A stretch of DNA of 22,376 nucleotides, from IMG/VR virus record IMGVR_UViG_3300046458_000151, positions 1 through 22,376 of that record; one strand, written 5' to 3'. Below are positions 1-7,600 of this stretch, one piece after another. The position numbers and the translations under genes are program-made. The DNA comes from a virus. Each line of letters opens with the position of its first letter. The first letter of the stretch is position 1. Under the pieces are notes generated by a model, which worked only from the letters and a program-made list of their open reading frames with translations, ran no database searches and was not told where the DNA came from.

Positions 1-432
1 TCAGGCTTTGTCATGATCGCGGACGCTGTATTTCACCACGCCCCAGATCACCAGTTCGTCCCCTTCCATCACATGGCGAGAGGGATACTTCGGGTTTTCT
101 GACTTCAGGATAACCTCATTCCCCCGCATGTGGAGACGTTTGCAAACGGGCTCCGAATTTAGGGCGGCAATCACGATATCGCCGTGCTCGGCGTAAAGGC
201 TGCGATCTACAATCACCAAGTCACCGCAGTAGATCCCTGCGCCCTGCATGCTGTCGCCCTCGATCTTCACCAAGTAAACGTGCGGCGCGCGGATGTCGAA
301 GAGCTCATCCAAAGAGATGTGCTTCTCGATGTGATCGGCCGCCGGCGACGGGAAGCCAGCCGGGACGTGGAAGGAGTAAAGGGGCAGCTTTTCGCCGCCG
401 GCCGACAGCGGGCCGAGGATCGTGACGCTCAT
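1..432 (-). CDS. umuD: UmuD-like S24 peptidase (SOS mutagenesis/DNA polymerase V subunit type)
   Basis: A 143-aa protein, the usual UmuD length (about 139 aa in E. coli). The S24 Ser-Lys dyad is visible as Ser61 in GDSM and Lys98 in VCKRL. The self-cleavage site is the Ala25-Gly26 bond ahead of FPSPAADHIEKHISL, where E. coli UmuD has Cys-Gly. There is no N-terminal HTH, so it is not a LexA or CI repressor. In the family, RecA filament triggers self-cleavage, and UmuD' then joins UmuC to form the translesion polymerase Pol V. The start at 432 has AAGG about 9 nt upstream. A LexA box lies 24 nt upstream, so SOS induction is expected. The gene ends at base 1-3, so any umuC partner lies outside the window. 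It is divergent from the SRAP gene. Confidence 0.9.
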   Translation of the reverse strand: MSVTILGPLSAGGEKLPLYSFHVPAGFPSPAADHIEKHISLDELFDIRAPHVYLVKIEGDSMQGAGIYCGDLVIVDRSLYAEHGDIVIAALNSEPVCKRLHMRGNEVILKSENPKYPSRHVMEGDELVIWGVVKYSVRDHDKA

Positions 433-455
433 GATGCAAGCCTTGTTTTGAGTAA

Positions 456-471
456 CTGTATGTATATACAG
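456..471. promoter_or_regulatory. LexA (SOS) box
   Basis: CTGTATGTATATACAG matches the CTG-N10-CAG gammaproteobacterial LexA site with an alternating TA core, flanked by AA and TT as in strong sites. It lies between the divergent umuD-like gene (start 432) and the SRAP gene (start 532). LexA bound here could repress both. Binding is inferred from the consensus only. Confidence 0.88.
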
Positions 472-480
472 TTAACGTTC

Positions 481-498
481 TTGTCCGCTTGCGGTCAA
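481..498. promoter_or_regulatory. 18-bp palindrome, possible operator
   Basis: TTGTCCGCTTGCGGTCAA reads TTG-n-CCGC-nn-GCGG-n-CAA, an inverted repeat with one mismatch per arm. It lies 9 bp beyond the LexA box and 33 bp before the SRAP start. On the minus strand it contains TTGACC, a possible -35 hexamer for umuD. It could be a second operator or an mRNA leader hairpin for the SRAP gene. The function is not known. Confidence 0.45.
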
Positions 499-531
499 TC
501 TCATGTGTAGGACATTTCGACGGGTGACATC

Positions 532-1227
532 ATGTGCGGACGCTACTCGATCTACGAATCGATGGACCATTACCTCAAGGAGCTCGCGCCAAAGCAGCTG
601 GTGATCAACGGCTACGACCTATGGCCGATTGAGCGCTACAACGTTGCCCCGTCTACTCGCGTGGAGATCATCCGGCCGACCGAGGAAGGCCTGAGCGTCG
701 ACAAAGTGAAATGGGGTTGGTCGCCGTTCTGGGCGAAGAAGGATGCGAAGCGCCCCGCTCCCATAAACGCCAGGGTCGAGACGGTGATGACGGGGAAGTA
801 CTTCAAACAGCTGTGGCCGAACGGACGCGCACTGGCGCCGGCGAATGGTTGGTTTGAATGGGTGAAGGATCCGGATGATCCGAAGAAGAAGCAGCCGTAT
901 TTCATCAGACTGAAAGAGGAAGGCCCGATGTTCTTCGCCGCGCTGGCGGAGGTGCATCAGGGCTTGGAGCCGGACCCGCAGGATGGCTTTGTGATCATCA
1001 CTGCGGATTCAGATCAGGGGATGGTGGACATTCACGACAGGCGGCCGGTGGTGCTGAGCCCAGAACACGCACGGGAGTGGGTGGATCCTGAAACGACGCC
1101 GGAGCGCGCAGCCGAGATCGCGAGGGAATGCTGCAGGCCGACGGAAGAGTTCACCTGGTTCGAGGTGAGCAATGATGTGGGGAATGTGCGGAATCAGGGA
1201 CCGCACCTGATCGAACGAAAGATGTAG
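532..1227 (+). CDS. SRAP family protein (YedK/HMCES-like abasic-site DNA-protein crosslinker)
   Basis: A 231-aa SRAP-domain protein; E. coli YedK is 222 aa. The start is fixed by MCGRYS, because Cys2 becomes the N-terminal nucleophile after Met removal. The other conserved residues are Asn79 in INARVET, Glu109 in GWFEW and His168 in DIHDRRPVVL, corresponding to YedK Asn75, Glu105 and His160. The family forms a stable thiazolidine crosslink with abasic sites in single-stranded DNA and shields them during replication. The gene diverges from the umuD-like gene across a LexA box, consistent with the old name 'SOS response-associated peptidase'. The ribosome binding site is weak. It may be prophage cargo or host DNA beside the prophage. 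Confidence 0.93.
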   Translation: MCGRYSIYESMDHYLKELAPKQLVINGYDLWPIERYNVAPSTRVEIIRPTEEGLSVDKVKWGWSPFWAKKDAKRPAPINARVETVMTGKYFKQLWPNGRALAPANGWFEWVKDPDDPKKKQPYFIRLKEEGPMFFAALAEVHQGLEPDPQDGFVIITADSDQGMVDIHDRRPVVLSPEHAREWVDPETTPERAAEIARECCRPTEEFTWFEVSNDVGNVRNQGPHLIERKM

Positions 1228-1250
1228 GATAAAGATTACGTATTTCATGG

Positions 1251-1844
1251 ATGACCGAGATGAACCCTGCCTTGAAACAACCTCAATCTGAGCTGTCCGC
1301 GGCATCTAGATCAATCGACGCAATGAAAACCGCCACCACGTTCGAAGAGTTCGAATCTGAATGGCGGGAATTCCTTACTTGCATTGAAAAGGCATGGAAC
1401 AAAACCGAACGGGTTTGCCAGTCTCAGCGGGACAGGTTCCAGCCTTGGCAGGGAAAATATCAGTCGCTGAGAAAGAAGGACATGCTGCTCAGGTATCTAA
1501 AGCAGGCTCGAGATGCTGACAATCACTCAATCCAAGATATAGCCGAATTGAAGCCTGGATACACGGGGCTGAATTTTGCAGACCCAAGGGGTGGCTATAT
1601 AAAGAATCTAGAGATCCAGAATGGGCAAATAGTCAGATACGAGGGCGACCCTGCAGTTTTGACCATTCGCCCGCCCCATCCAGTTGCGTTGCCCGTAAAA
1701 AACAGCGGCCAATGGTACAACCCCCCTACCTCTCATCTCGGCTTGCCCGTGGCAGACGCGAATCCGGTCAGTCTCGCAATCCTCGGCCTGAAGTTCTACG
1801 AGGATTTCCTGATGTCTGTGGAACAAGAATTCTTCCATAAGTAA
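1251..1844 (+). CDS. Hypothetical protein, 197 aa
   Basis: I do not recognise this protein. It is soluble-looking, with no signal peptide or membrane segment. Residues about 15-90 are charged and helical, including a Trp-rich stretch (SEWREFLTCIEKAW). Residues about 105-165 look beta-rich with many Pro and Gly (ELKPGYTGLNF, TIRPPHPVALP). The C-terminus returns to a helix (GLKFYEDFLMSVEQEFF). The DNA is AT-richer than the flanking SRAP gene. Start choice is uncertain: ATG codons at 1251, 1260 and 1323 are possible and none has a strong ribosome binding site. It follows the SRAP gene by 23 nt in the same direction, and its stop codon abuts the stop of the convergent Rz gene. A cargo or defence role is possible but unsupported. 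Confidence 0.65.
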   Translation: MTEMNPALKQPQSELSAASRSIDAMKTATTFEEFESEWREFLTCIEKAWNKTERVCQSQRDRFQPWQGKYQSLRKKDMLLRYLKQARDADNHSIQDIAELKPGYTGLNFADPRGGYIKNLEIQNGQIVRYEGDPAVLTIRPPHPVALPVKNSGQWYNPPTSHLGLPVADANPVSLAILGLKFYEDFLMSVEQEFFHK

Positions 1845-2381
1845 TCATTGCCTGCACACATCCCTGATGTACGCTTGCGCAGCTCTCAAGGCCGCTTGAT
1901 CAGCAATGATCCCGGCGCGGATATCGAGAATAGATCGTCCAGTTGCTGAAGAGAGTTCGACGGTTCCTGCATTACCCACGCTGGCGGCGCTGGCGGTACC
2001 GGGCACGTTCCCGCCACCGGCACTACAACTTCCCGCGATCCGCAACCGGCGAGTGCCGTCAGCAACAGCGCGGCGCAGAGACTCATTTTCAGCATTGGCC
2101 TTTTCCTTCTGTTCAGTGGCGTATTTGTCCAACGCGGCGAGTTTCTGCTCGGCGTCCTGCTGCTTGGCCAGCGCTTCGCGGGCCTGCTTTGCCCCGGCGT
2201 TCGCGATCATTGCAAGGTCGGCCTGATGGTTGGCTTCGTTGGTGGCGATGGCCTCACCGTACTTCGCCACGATTTTTCCGTAGGCATTGGCCTGCCAGAA
2301 CCAAGCTGCAGCGAATCCAACGCCGACGAGCGCGATAACCGCCAGCGCATAGGCCAGTAGCTTGACGCGGATATCGGTCAC
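1845..2381 (-). CDS. Rz: Rz-like inner-membrane spanin subunit (i-spanin)
   Basis: A 178-aa protein with one N-terminal membrane segment (about residues 8-29, AYALAVIALVGVGFAAAWFW). A long Ala/Lys/Glu-rich periplasmic coiled coil follows (about 35-110), then a less ordered C-terminus. This is the type II membrane protein layout of lambda Rz. In the family, Rz pairs across the periplasm with the outer-membrane lipoprotein Rz1 to fuse the two membranes after peptidoglycan is degraded. Its start overlaps the lysozyme stop by 4 nt (ATGA). A convincing Rz1 reading frame is nested inside it. Its stop directly abuts the stop of the convergent gene at 1844. Confidence 0.88.
   Translation of the reverse strand: MTDIRVKLLAYALAVIALVGVGFAAAWFWQANAYGKIVAKYGEAIATNEANHQADLAMIANAGAKQAREALAKQQDAEQKLAALDKYATEQKEKANAENESLRRAVADGTRRLRIAGSCSAGGGNVPGTASAASVGNAGTVELSSATGRSILDIRAGIIADQAALRAAQAYIRDVCRQ
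1886..2095 (-). CDS. Rz1: Rz1-like outer-membrane spanin lipoprotein (o-spanin), nested in Rz
   Basis: A 69-aa protein encoded entirely within Rz in another frame. Its signal peptide ends in a lipobox (L15-A16-G17-C18), so the mature protein starts at Cys18 followed by Gly, compatible with outer-membrane sorting. The mature part carries the short Pro-rich stretch typical of Rz1 (CPVPPAPPAW). Lambda Rz1 has the same nested arrangement and a similar small size. It should interact with the Rz C-terminus to span the periplasm. The lipobox and Pro cluster together make a chance overlap frame unlikely. Confidence 0.88.
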   Translation of the reverse strand: MLKMSLCAALLLTALAGCGSREVVVPVAGTCPVPPAPPAWVMQEPSNSLQQLDDLFSISAPGSLLIKRP

Positions 2382-2887
2382 GCCAGCACCCCGCCAGCCG
2401 CAACGTAAACAGCCAGCAGATCCTCAAGCTTGTGCTCGCGCTGCCCGTATCCCGCTCGTGGCAAACTGGCCCAGATGTTCCGGCACTTCTGGATAGCACT
2501 TTCGATGCTACCCGCCTTTATGTCGTCCAGCGCCTTGCGCTCCTTGATCAACTGGATTGCCCACCGATCCTGGCTGACCGGGCCGAAGTCCGGAAGCTTC
2601 AACAGGTCGCGGTAGTGCGCGTAGTCCTTGAGCATGAACTGATAACGACCTGACGCGCTCGATGTCTGGCCGCTACGGCTGAACACCTTTGACATGCGCC
2701 CGCCCGCGAAGGGATGAGCGCTGTAGTCAGTGAACAGCTCGAGCTTGCCGTCGACACCCGTCACGATCACGTTGTATCCATCGTCGGACCGCTTCAGGTA
2801 ATCGCTGCTCAGCTCCGACCAGGCCAGCAGATCGAGGAACGCAAGAACGTTCCGGCCGCCCGCGACTGTTTCAGTAATTCGTGCCAT
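2378..2887 (-). CDS. R: Endolysin, lambda R-like lytic transglycosylase (GH104 type)
   Basis: A 169-aa protein closely patterned on lambda endolysin R. Shared features are FLDLLAWSE with the catalytic Glu (Glu25 here), the LFTDYSAHPF segment, SASGRYQF, and CRNIWASLPRAGYGQ near the C-terminus. R-type enzymes cleave the MurNAc-GlcNAc bond to give 1,6-anhydro ends. There is no signal peptide or SAR anchor, so the enzyme would need a holin to reach the periplasm, and none is adjacent. The start at 2887 has TGGAG 7 nt upstream. A terminator-like hairpin stands just ahead of this ribosome binding site. It is translationally coupled to Rz through an ATGA overlap. Confidence 0.93.
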   Translation of the reverse strand: MARITETVAGGRNVLAFLDLLAWSELSSDYLKRSDDGYNVIVTGVDGKLELFTDYSAHPFAGGRMSKVFSRSGQTSSASGRYQFMLKDYAHYRDLLKLPDFGPVSQDRWAIQLIKERKALDDIKAGSIESAIQKCRNIWASLPRAGYGQREHKLEDLLAVYVAAGGVLA

Positions 2888-2903
2888 TCACTTTCTCCAG
2901 ACG

Positions 2904-2927
2904 AAAAAAAGCCCGCGGATGGCGGGC
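2904..2927 (-). terminator. Terminator-like hairpin before the lysis genes
   Basis: Read on the minus strand, GCCCGC-CATCC-GCGGGC is followed by seven T. This is a 6-bp GC stem with a 5-nt loop and a T tract. It ends 5 nt before the CTGGAG ribosome binding region of the endolysin gene. It would stop tail-operon transcripts before lysis unless an antitermination complex reads through. On the plus strand it lies in the leader of the small lipoprotein gene but has no T tract in that direction. Confidence 0.8.
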
Positions 2928-2965
2928 CATTGGATAAACTGCGCTCTCCACGCATGGAGGCATTT

Positions 2966-3190
2966 ATGAAATACCTTTTTACTCTCACGATCGCAGCGTT
3001 GATGACAGGTTGCGCACACTACAGCGACAGCACTACCGGCTCTGATAGCGTTAACCGACAAGTCGGGAGCAAGGGCTATAACCACAGTTGCGACGCCGAG
3101 CCGAAGAACCAGCCAGGCTGCTATGACCCTGCGCCAACCTTTTCATGGGGACTCGTGGACAAATTCAAACTCAAGCTCGGAGCTGAATAA
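2966..3190 (+). CDS. Small lipoprotein on the opposite strand (moron candidate)
   Basis: A 74-aa protein with a canonical lipoprotein signal: MKY, a hydrophobic core and LMTGC with Cys16 as the lipidated residue. Residue +2 is Ala, which favours outer-membrane sorting. The mature part has two further Cys (42 and 52), possibly a disulfide. The start at 2966 is chosen because TGGAGG sits 5 nt upstream and the signal peptide begins exactly there; a longer in-frame reading from 2714 would be antisense to the endolysin. It is the only plus-strand gene among the structural genes, lying between the tail and lysis clusters. I see no convincing promoter. Phage lipoproteins of this kind often alter receptors or block superinfection, but that role is inferred. 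Confidence 0.75.
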   Translation: MKYLFTLTIAALMTGCAHYSDSTTGSDSVNRQVGSKGYNHSCDAEPKNQPGCYDPAPTFSWGLVDKFKLKLGAE

Positions 3191-3199
3191 TCCCGTTTG

Positions 3200-3412
3200 C
3201 TATTCCGCAGTCTGATCCTGCTCCGGCACGTCCTCAGCTGTGATCGTCACCTGGGCGCGATAGGTCTTCACCAGTTGCGCAGTGCGGATCAGCGATTGCG
3301 GGAACGCTCCGAGGATTTCCCGCGCTTTGGCATCAGCCTCGGCTTCGGTTGCGCACTCAACCTGATTATTCGGGTCGAACGAGTTACTGCCATTGATCAC
3401 TATAAAAGGCAT
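3200..3412 (-). CDS. Small phage protein, unknown function (70 aa)
   Basis: Starts MPFIVINGSN and contains an Ala/Glu-rich helix (ATEAEADAKAREIL) between short beta-like segments. There is no signal peptide or membrane segment. ATG at 3412 is chosen because GGAG lies 6 nt upstream; an in-frame ATG at 3427 would place that ribosome binding site inside the gene. It is the last minus-strand gene of the tail cluster before the lysis module, after the two MAGLI proteins. Its stop lies 9 bp from the stop of the convergent lipoprotein gene. I do not recognise a named family, and a virion role is a guess from position. Confidence 0.68.
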   Translation of the reverse strand: MPFIVINGSNSFDPNNQVECATEAEADAKAREILGAFPQSLIRTAQLVKTYRAQVTITAEDVPEQDQTAE

Positions 3413-3457
3413 GTGAGTCTCCATCATTTAACTGAGTGTCGTGTGAAACAGAAAGCC

Positions 3458-4321
3458 TTAACCGAACGGGAAAGGCAGGTTTGCGGTGCGCACAACGAGA
3501 GCAATTGGGTAATTTCCATCTGCGGGCAGCCCGGCGACCGAGCAGCCCGGAACCTGGTTTGTGTTTGCGGCAACGTTTGTAGTTTCTCCAGCTGGACCGA
3601 ACATGAAGCTAATACCGCCAACCCTCCCGTAAGAACCCTCCGAAACACCAACGATAGTAAGCGTAGGGTCAGTGAACCAATTGTCGCAACCTCTTGAGTA
3701 ATTCAAGAACGAGGCATATTCCACGTTTGACTCAAGTGAAATATCGATAACGGCATCCCATCCGTCTAGTCTTCCTGACCCGTTGCTCCAGCCAACGTAT
3801 TCCCAGCGACACCCTGCATAGGGCTGCCTTTTGTTGAATCTATCCAACACACTAGGCGCTGGGGCCTGAATCGAATATGCAACGTTCAGCGGAACCTGCA
3901 ATGAGTTGAACGATATAGAGCCGTCCGGCCTTCTGCATTTCAAGAATGGCGGGGATCCTTGAACGTTATCGTTCATCAAATCAAAAATGTAAGCCTTCGT
4001 CGAGGTGCTGGCGGACGCATAGTAAAACTTAAACGTATTGCCTGATCGTTGAGTTCCTTGAAGGGTTCCTTTGCCAACTAGGAAACATATCGGATTGACA
4101 GCACCAGAAACCGTTATTGAGTGCATGCGCTCTCCCGGAGACGGTGGCTGAACCTGGTTGTAACTAGATCTCAGATTCGGGTCTACGTTGATTCCGCGAA
4201 GGACGAATCTATACCACTCCCCGTCCGCTTGGAGATAACCGCTTTTAATCAACCCGTGGGAAATGTATTGGGTATCAAACAAAAGACTTCCATCTTCTTT
4301 CCTGACAATCAGGCCTGCCAT
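3458..4321 (-). CDS. Tail-tip associated protein, unknown function (287 aa, MAGLIVR type)
   Basis: Starts MAGLIVRKEDGSLLFD, resembling the first residues of the upstream 100-aa protein (MAGLIIRNPAGQEIL), so the two may share an N-terminal domain. The rest is rich in Gly, Ser, Asn and aromatic residues, as expected of a beta-structured virion surface protein. ATG at 4321 overlaps the upstream TAA (TAATG), indicating coupled translation; a longer reading from 4396 would add residues antisense in character and inside the neighbour. The DNA is clearly AT-richer than J. Its location just after J suggests a tail-fibre cap, receptor-binding partner or fibre assembly factor. No enzymatic motif is seen. 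Confidence 0.75.
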   Translation of the reverse strand: MAGLIVRKEDGSLLFDTQYISHGLIKSGYLQADGEWYRFVLRGINVDPNLRSSYNQVQPPSPGERMHSITVSGAVNPICFLVGKGTLQGTQRSGNTFKFYYASASTSTKAYIFDLMNDNVQGSPPFLKCRRPDGSISFNSLQVPLNVAYSIQAPAPSVLDRFNKRQPYAGCRWEYVGWSNGSGRLDGWDAVIDISLESNVEYASFLNYSRGCDNWFTDPTLTIVGVSEGSYGRVGGISFMFGPAGETTNVAANTNQVPGCSVAGLPADGNYPIALVVRTANLPFPFG

Positions 4322-4623
4322 TAGAAATACCCGTAAAAGATTCGACAGTTCGCAGAAAAATATCCCCATCCATTGGTGTTGTATGAATAAGCCCAACTCA
4401 GATTCAATCCGCTAAGCGTAACTGCGGGCCTTTTCCCCAAGGATTTCTGTAGATCAACCAGCGGTACCACCACAAAGTAGAGCTGCTTACCGGCAGGAGG
4501 TGACGGCAGCGTCGCGCTGCCGTTTGCCCCGTTGGTGTCGACCGAACCCATGTTCTGACTGATCCTCATCGTCATGTTGAGGATTTCTTGTCCTGCCGGG
4601 TTTCGGATGATCAAACCGGCCAT
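4321..4623 (-). CDS. Tail-tip associated small protein, unknown function (100 aa, MAGLIIR type)
   Basis: Begins MAGLIIRNPAGQEIL and ends in an aromatic-rich strand (CRIFYGYF). The N-terminal pattern MAGLI(I/V)R-x3-G-x3-L is shared with the next gene (287 aa). It starts 2 nt after the J stop and overlaps the next start by one base (TAATG), so the three are tightly coupled. There is no signal peptide or membrane segment. In Pseudomonas lambda-like phages, small proteins downstream of J are commonly virion or fibre-associated. The specific function is unknown. Confidence 0.75.
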   Translation of the reverse strand: MAGLIIRNPAGQEILNMTMRISQNMGSVDTNGANGSATLPSPPAGKQLYFVVVPLVDLQKSLGKRPAVTLSGLNLSWAYSYNTNGWGYFSANCRIFYGYF

Positions 4624-4625
4624 GG

Positions 4626-7600
4626 TTAAACCCTCAGCTCAAGTATGACTACACCACCTGACACGGCGAACAAACCATCTTCCCTCAGAATCATATATTT
4701 CCCGTTCGTTGCTTTATTCTGAATGGTTATTTGCCCGCTGTTGTAATCGGTGGTCATTACGGGCTGACCATAGTTAGTAAGGGTTTGTGAATAGATTGAC
4801 TGCCCGATAAGCGCATTAGTGATCGTAGCCTTTCGGATAACCGTGTCACGAATGAACACCTGCCCACCCGATACCATGAACGGAGAGGTAAATGTCCCGT
4901 TTGCAGACGAGTCAGCGTTTAGCACAGCAAAGGTATCAGCGCTCACCACGAACTGTGATTGTGTCGTTCCTGAGCTGTTATCCAGACCGATACCAAAGCC
5001 TGCAGCCCAACGTCGTCCATCAGCCATAACGCCGAGCTTTACGGTATACGAACTGCTGACCTTCCCGCTGGTATCAGCCAGGGCATTTGCCTGAACCTGC
5101 AGCGCAGCCCCTTGGTTATTCACCGTAGTGTTCAAGCCAGTGATCGACTGCGCTTGCGAGCTGATCGTGCTGCCTTGCTGAGTCACGGTTGACGTCAGCG
5201 AAGACAGCGCGCGGCTTGAGGCCGACGGCGCAACCCTGCCGACTGCAATCCAGTCAATATCGAATGCGCCACCGGACAACGCACCGATGTCGAGCCGGAT
5301 GGCAGTGATCGTGCTGGTTACCCAGTCCGAACCGCCGGCAGTCAACGCCGCCATATCGAACTCAAGAACGGTGCTCGCACCCACAGCGAGGTTTGGGTTA
5401 GCGAGCTTCTTGGTGTAAGAGCCGCTGACTCCGTGACCACTCGTAACGTAATAGATGCTCCCATCCCAGTCTGTTGCCGAAGTACCCGCGCGCCGAGTGA
5501 TCGAAACGCGGATCTTGGAATACAGACCGCCGTTGATGGCCAGGCCCGAAATGTTGAGACTCGGATCTGAGGCCGTCGCCGTCTGCCGCATGACGCCGGC
5601 GGACGGGAATGTGAGCGAGCTGTTAGCGGCCGCCCACCCCTCGGCCGCGCTGTCAAAGTTCCAACTGGCACCCTCGGCAGGATCCAGCCCCGAAGATCCC
5701 AAGCTCCCCTGTATCGTCGACACCGATGCTTGAAGATCGGTGATACTCGACGACTGGGCGGTGTTAACCCCTTCAACCGCTGTGACGCGGTTCGTTAAGG
5801 TTTGCACGGCGCTGGCACTGGCTTTGGTGGCAAGCCCGTCGGTCGCGCTGTTCACCGCATTTTCCAGGCTCGTTGTGCGTGCCGCGACACTGGTTAACGT
5901 GGTGCCTTGCTGCGTAACCGTCGAGGACAACGAATCCACCGCCGCCGAGGTTGCCGCCTGGGCGCTTGTCACTGCCTGAACAGACGGCGAGTACGCCGTG
6001 AGTGTTGCGCCCTCCTGGAGCTGCACATTGTCCAGCTCGATCCACATGTCCGCTGTGGCGCCAGCTCGGTTGAGCAGGCGACCTGCGTAAACATGCCCGG
6101 CCACCGTGCCTGCCGGTGCAGTAGCCGTGAAACTCATTCGAGTGAACGTTGTTCCAACCGCAGTTTCCGCTAGCTGCGAGGTGGAAATAACCGACCCGCT
6201 GCTGTTTACCCATTGGATGTACATAGCCAAGCGCGCCGACGGGCTCGACATGCGCGCATACACACTGAGCGTATAGGTCTGCCCTGCCACCAGCTTCGGG
6301 TCTGCACCTTCGGTTGGGTACAGCTGTAGGTCGATATAGCCGCCGTTAGGAATAGCTGGATTGGCTAACCGAACTGCCTTCAGGCTTGAAGACAAGGTGG
6401 AATCCACAAAAGTAACTGTAGGCACCACACTGCCCGCAGCACGCCAGTAAAGAGGCCATCCAGTAGATGATGTTTGCTCAAACGAGCTATTTGCCAGCAG
6501 GTTGTCCCCACCCATGCTGCCGATACTGTTGTTCAGCGTTGTCAGTTGCCCGCTAACACTGGTCAATCCCGTTTCGGTTTGTGTGACGCGCGCAGTCAAC
6601 GCAGTTGTTGCAGCAGCCTGGGCAGAGTTATCTGCCGCGTTTACCTGCCCGTTATCACTCCAGCCACTCGCGGTCGGTGCAATCTCTAATTGCGCACGGT
6701 CGATCTCTATAAAGCCCGCATTAACGGTACCGGCAGCGTTCGGGCGAACACGCAGCAATGGTGCGATATTCACTGAGTCTGCTGGCAATGCAATGCTGGT
6801 CAACGTCACGCGCTGCCAACCGTCTGTCAGCAGGGTAATGCCTTGCGATGCTGTGTTCAGCACAGTGCCGGCAGAGTTTCTGGTTTGCAAAAACAGCTGA
6901 AAACCAAGCCCTGAGGTGCCTCGAACATAAGCTGAGAGCGTCAGGACCTGTCCGGCAGAAACTGCGGGGCGCTTTGCGACTTCTGGCGTCAGATCGACAT
7001 AGGTTGCGGTCGTAAGACCTGTCACTGTAATTCGCTCCGCCCTCCCGGCTGGATCGAGACTCGATGCTACGCTGGCACCAGTCCACGAGGTGCCGGCGGG
7101 AGTCGAGAAACCCCAGCCTGACGGAACCGTGGAGTTCCCGTCTGCCAAACGATCAAAGGACGGGTTGAACAGAAGATTTTCACCGCCAACGCTCGACAGA
7201 TTCGCATTGATAGTTGTGATCGCAGCACCATTGGCGGTGATCGCGGTCCCTTGCTGGGTAACGGTGTTGCTCAATGCAGCCACTGTCGACGCATCTGCCT
7301 TGCCCGCAACAGAGTTCTGCAGCCCGGTAATCGCCGTGCCCTGGCTGCTGATTGAGTTTTCGGCAGTCATGACGCGGCTCGACAGGCTGCTAACCACGGA
7401 CGAATCGGCCTTGCCGTCCAGCGAAGTTTGCAGGCCGGTGATCTGGTTCGCCTGCGCGGTGTTGACGCCCTCAATGCTGGTGATCTTGGTTTCTGTGGTG
7501 GTGACGCGCGCGGCCAAGCCGTTTGCTGCCTGCACAGCTTGGCCAACGTTCAGCCAGTAGGTTGCGTTCGGCGGCGACGTGTTGACCGGCACGTTCTGGA

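Noticed and set aside
1943-2338. Plus-strand 131-aa frame opposite Rz
   Set aside because: It is Arg-rich shadow sequence of the Rz/Rz1 pair, which are both well supported on the minus strand.
2888-3085. Minus-strand 65-aa frame considered as the missing holin
   Set aside because: It has scattered Cys, His and Arg, no continuous membrane helix, and is antisense to the lipoprotein gene with a good ribosome binding site.
5690-7460. Repeated TVTQQGT/EGVNTAQ stretches considered as a DNA repeat array
   Set aside because: The repetition is at protein level within the J coiled coils and the DNA copies have diverged, so it is not a tandem repeat or CRISPR-like array.
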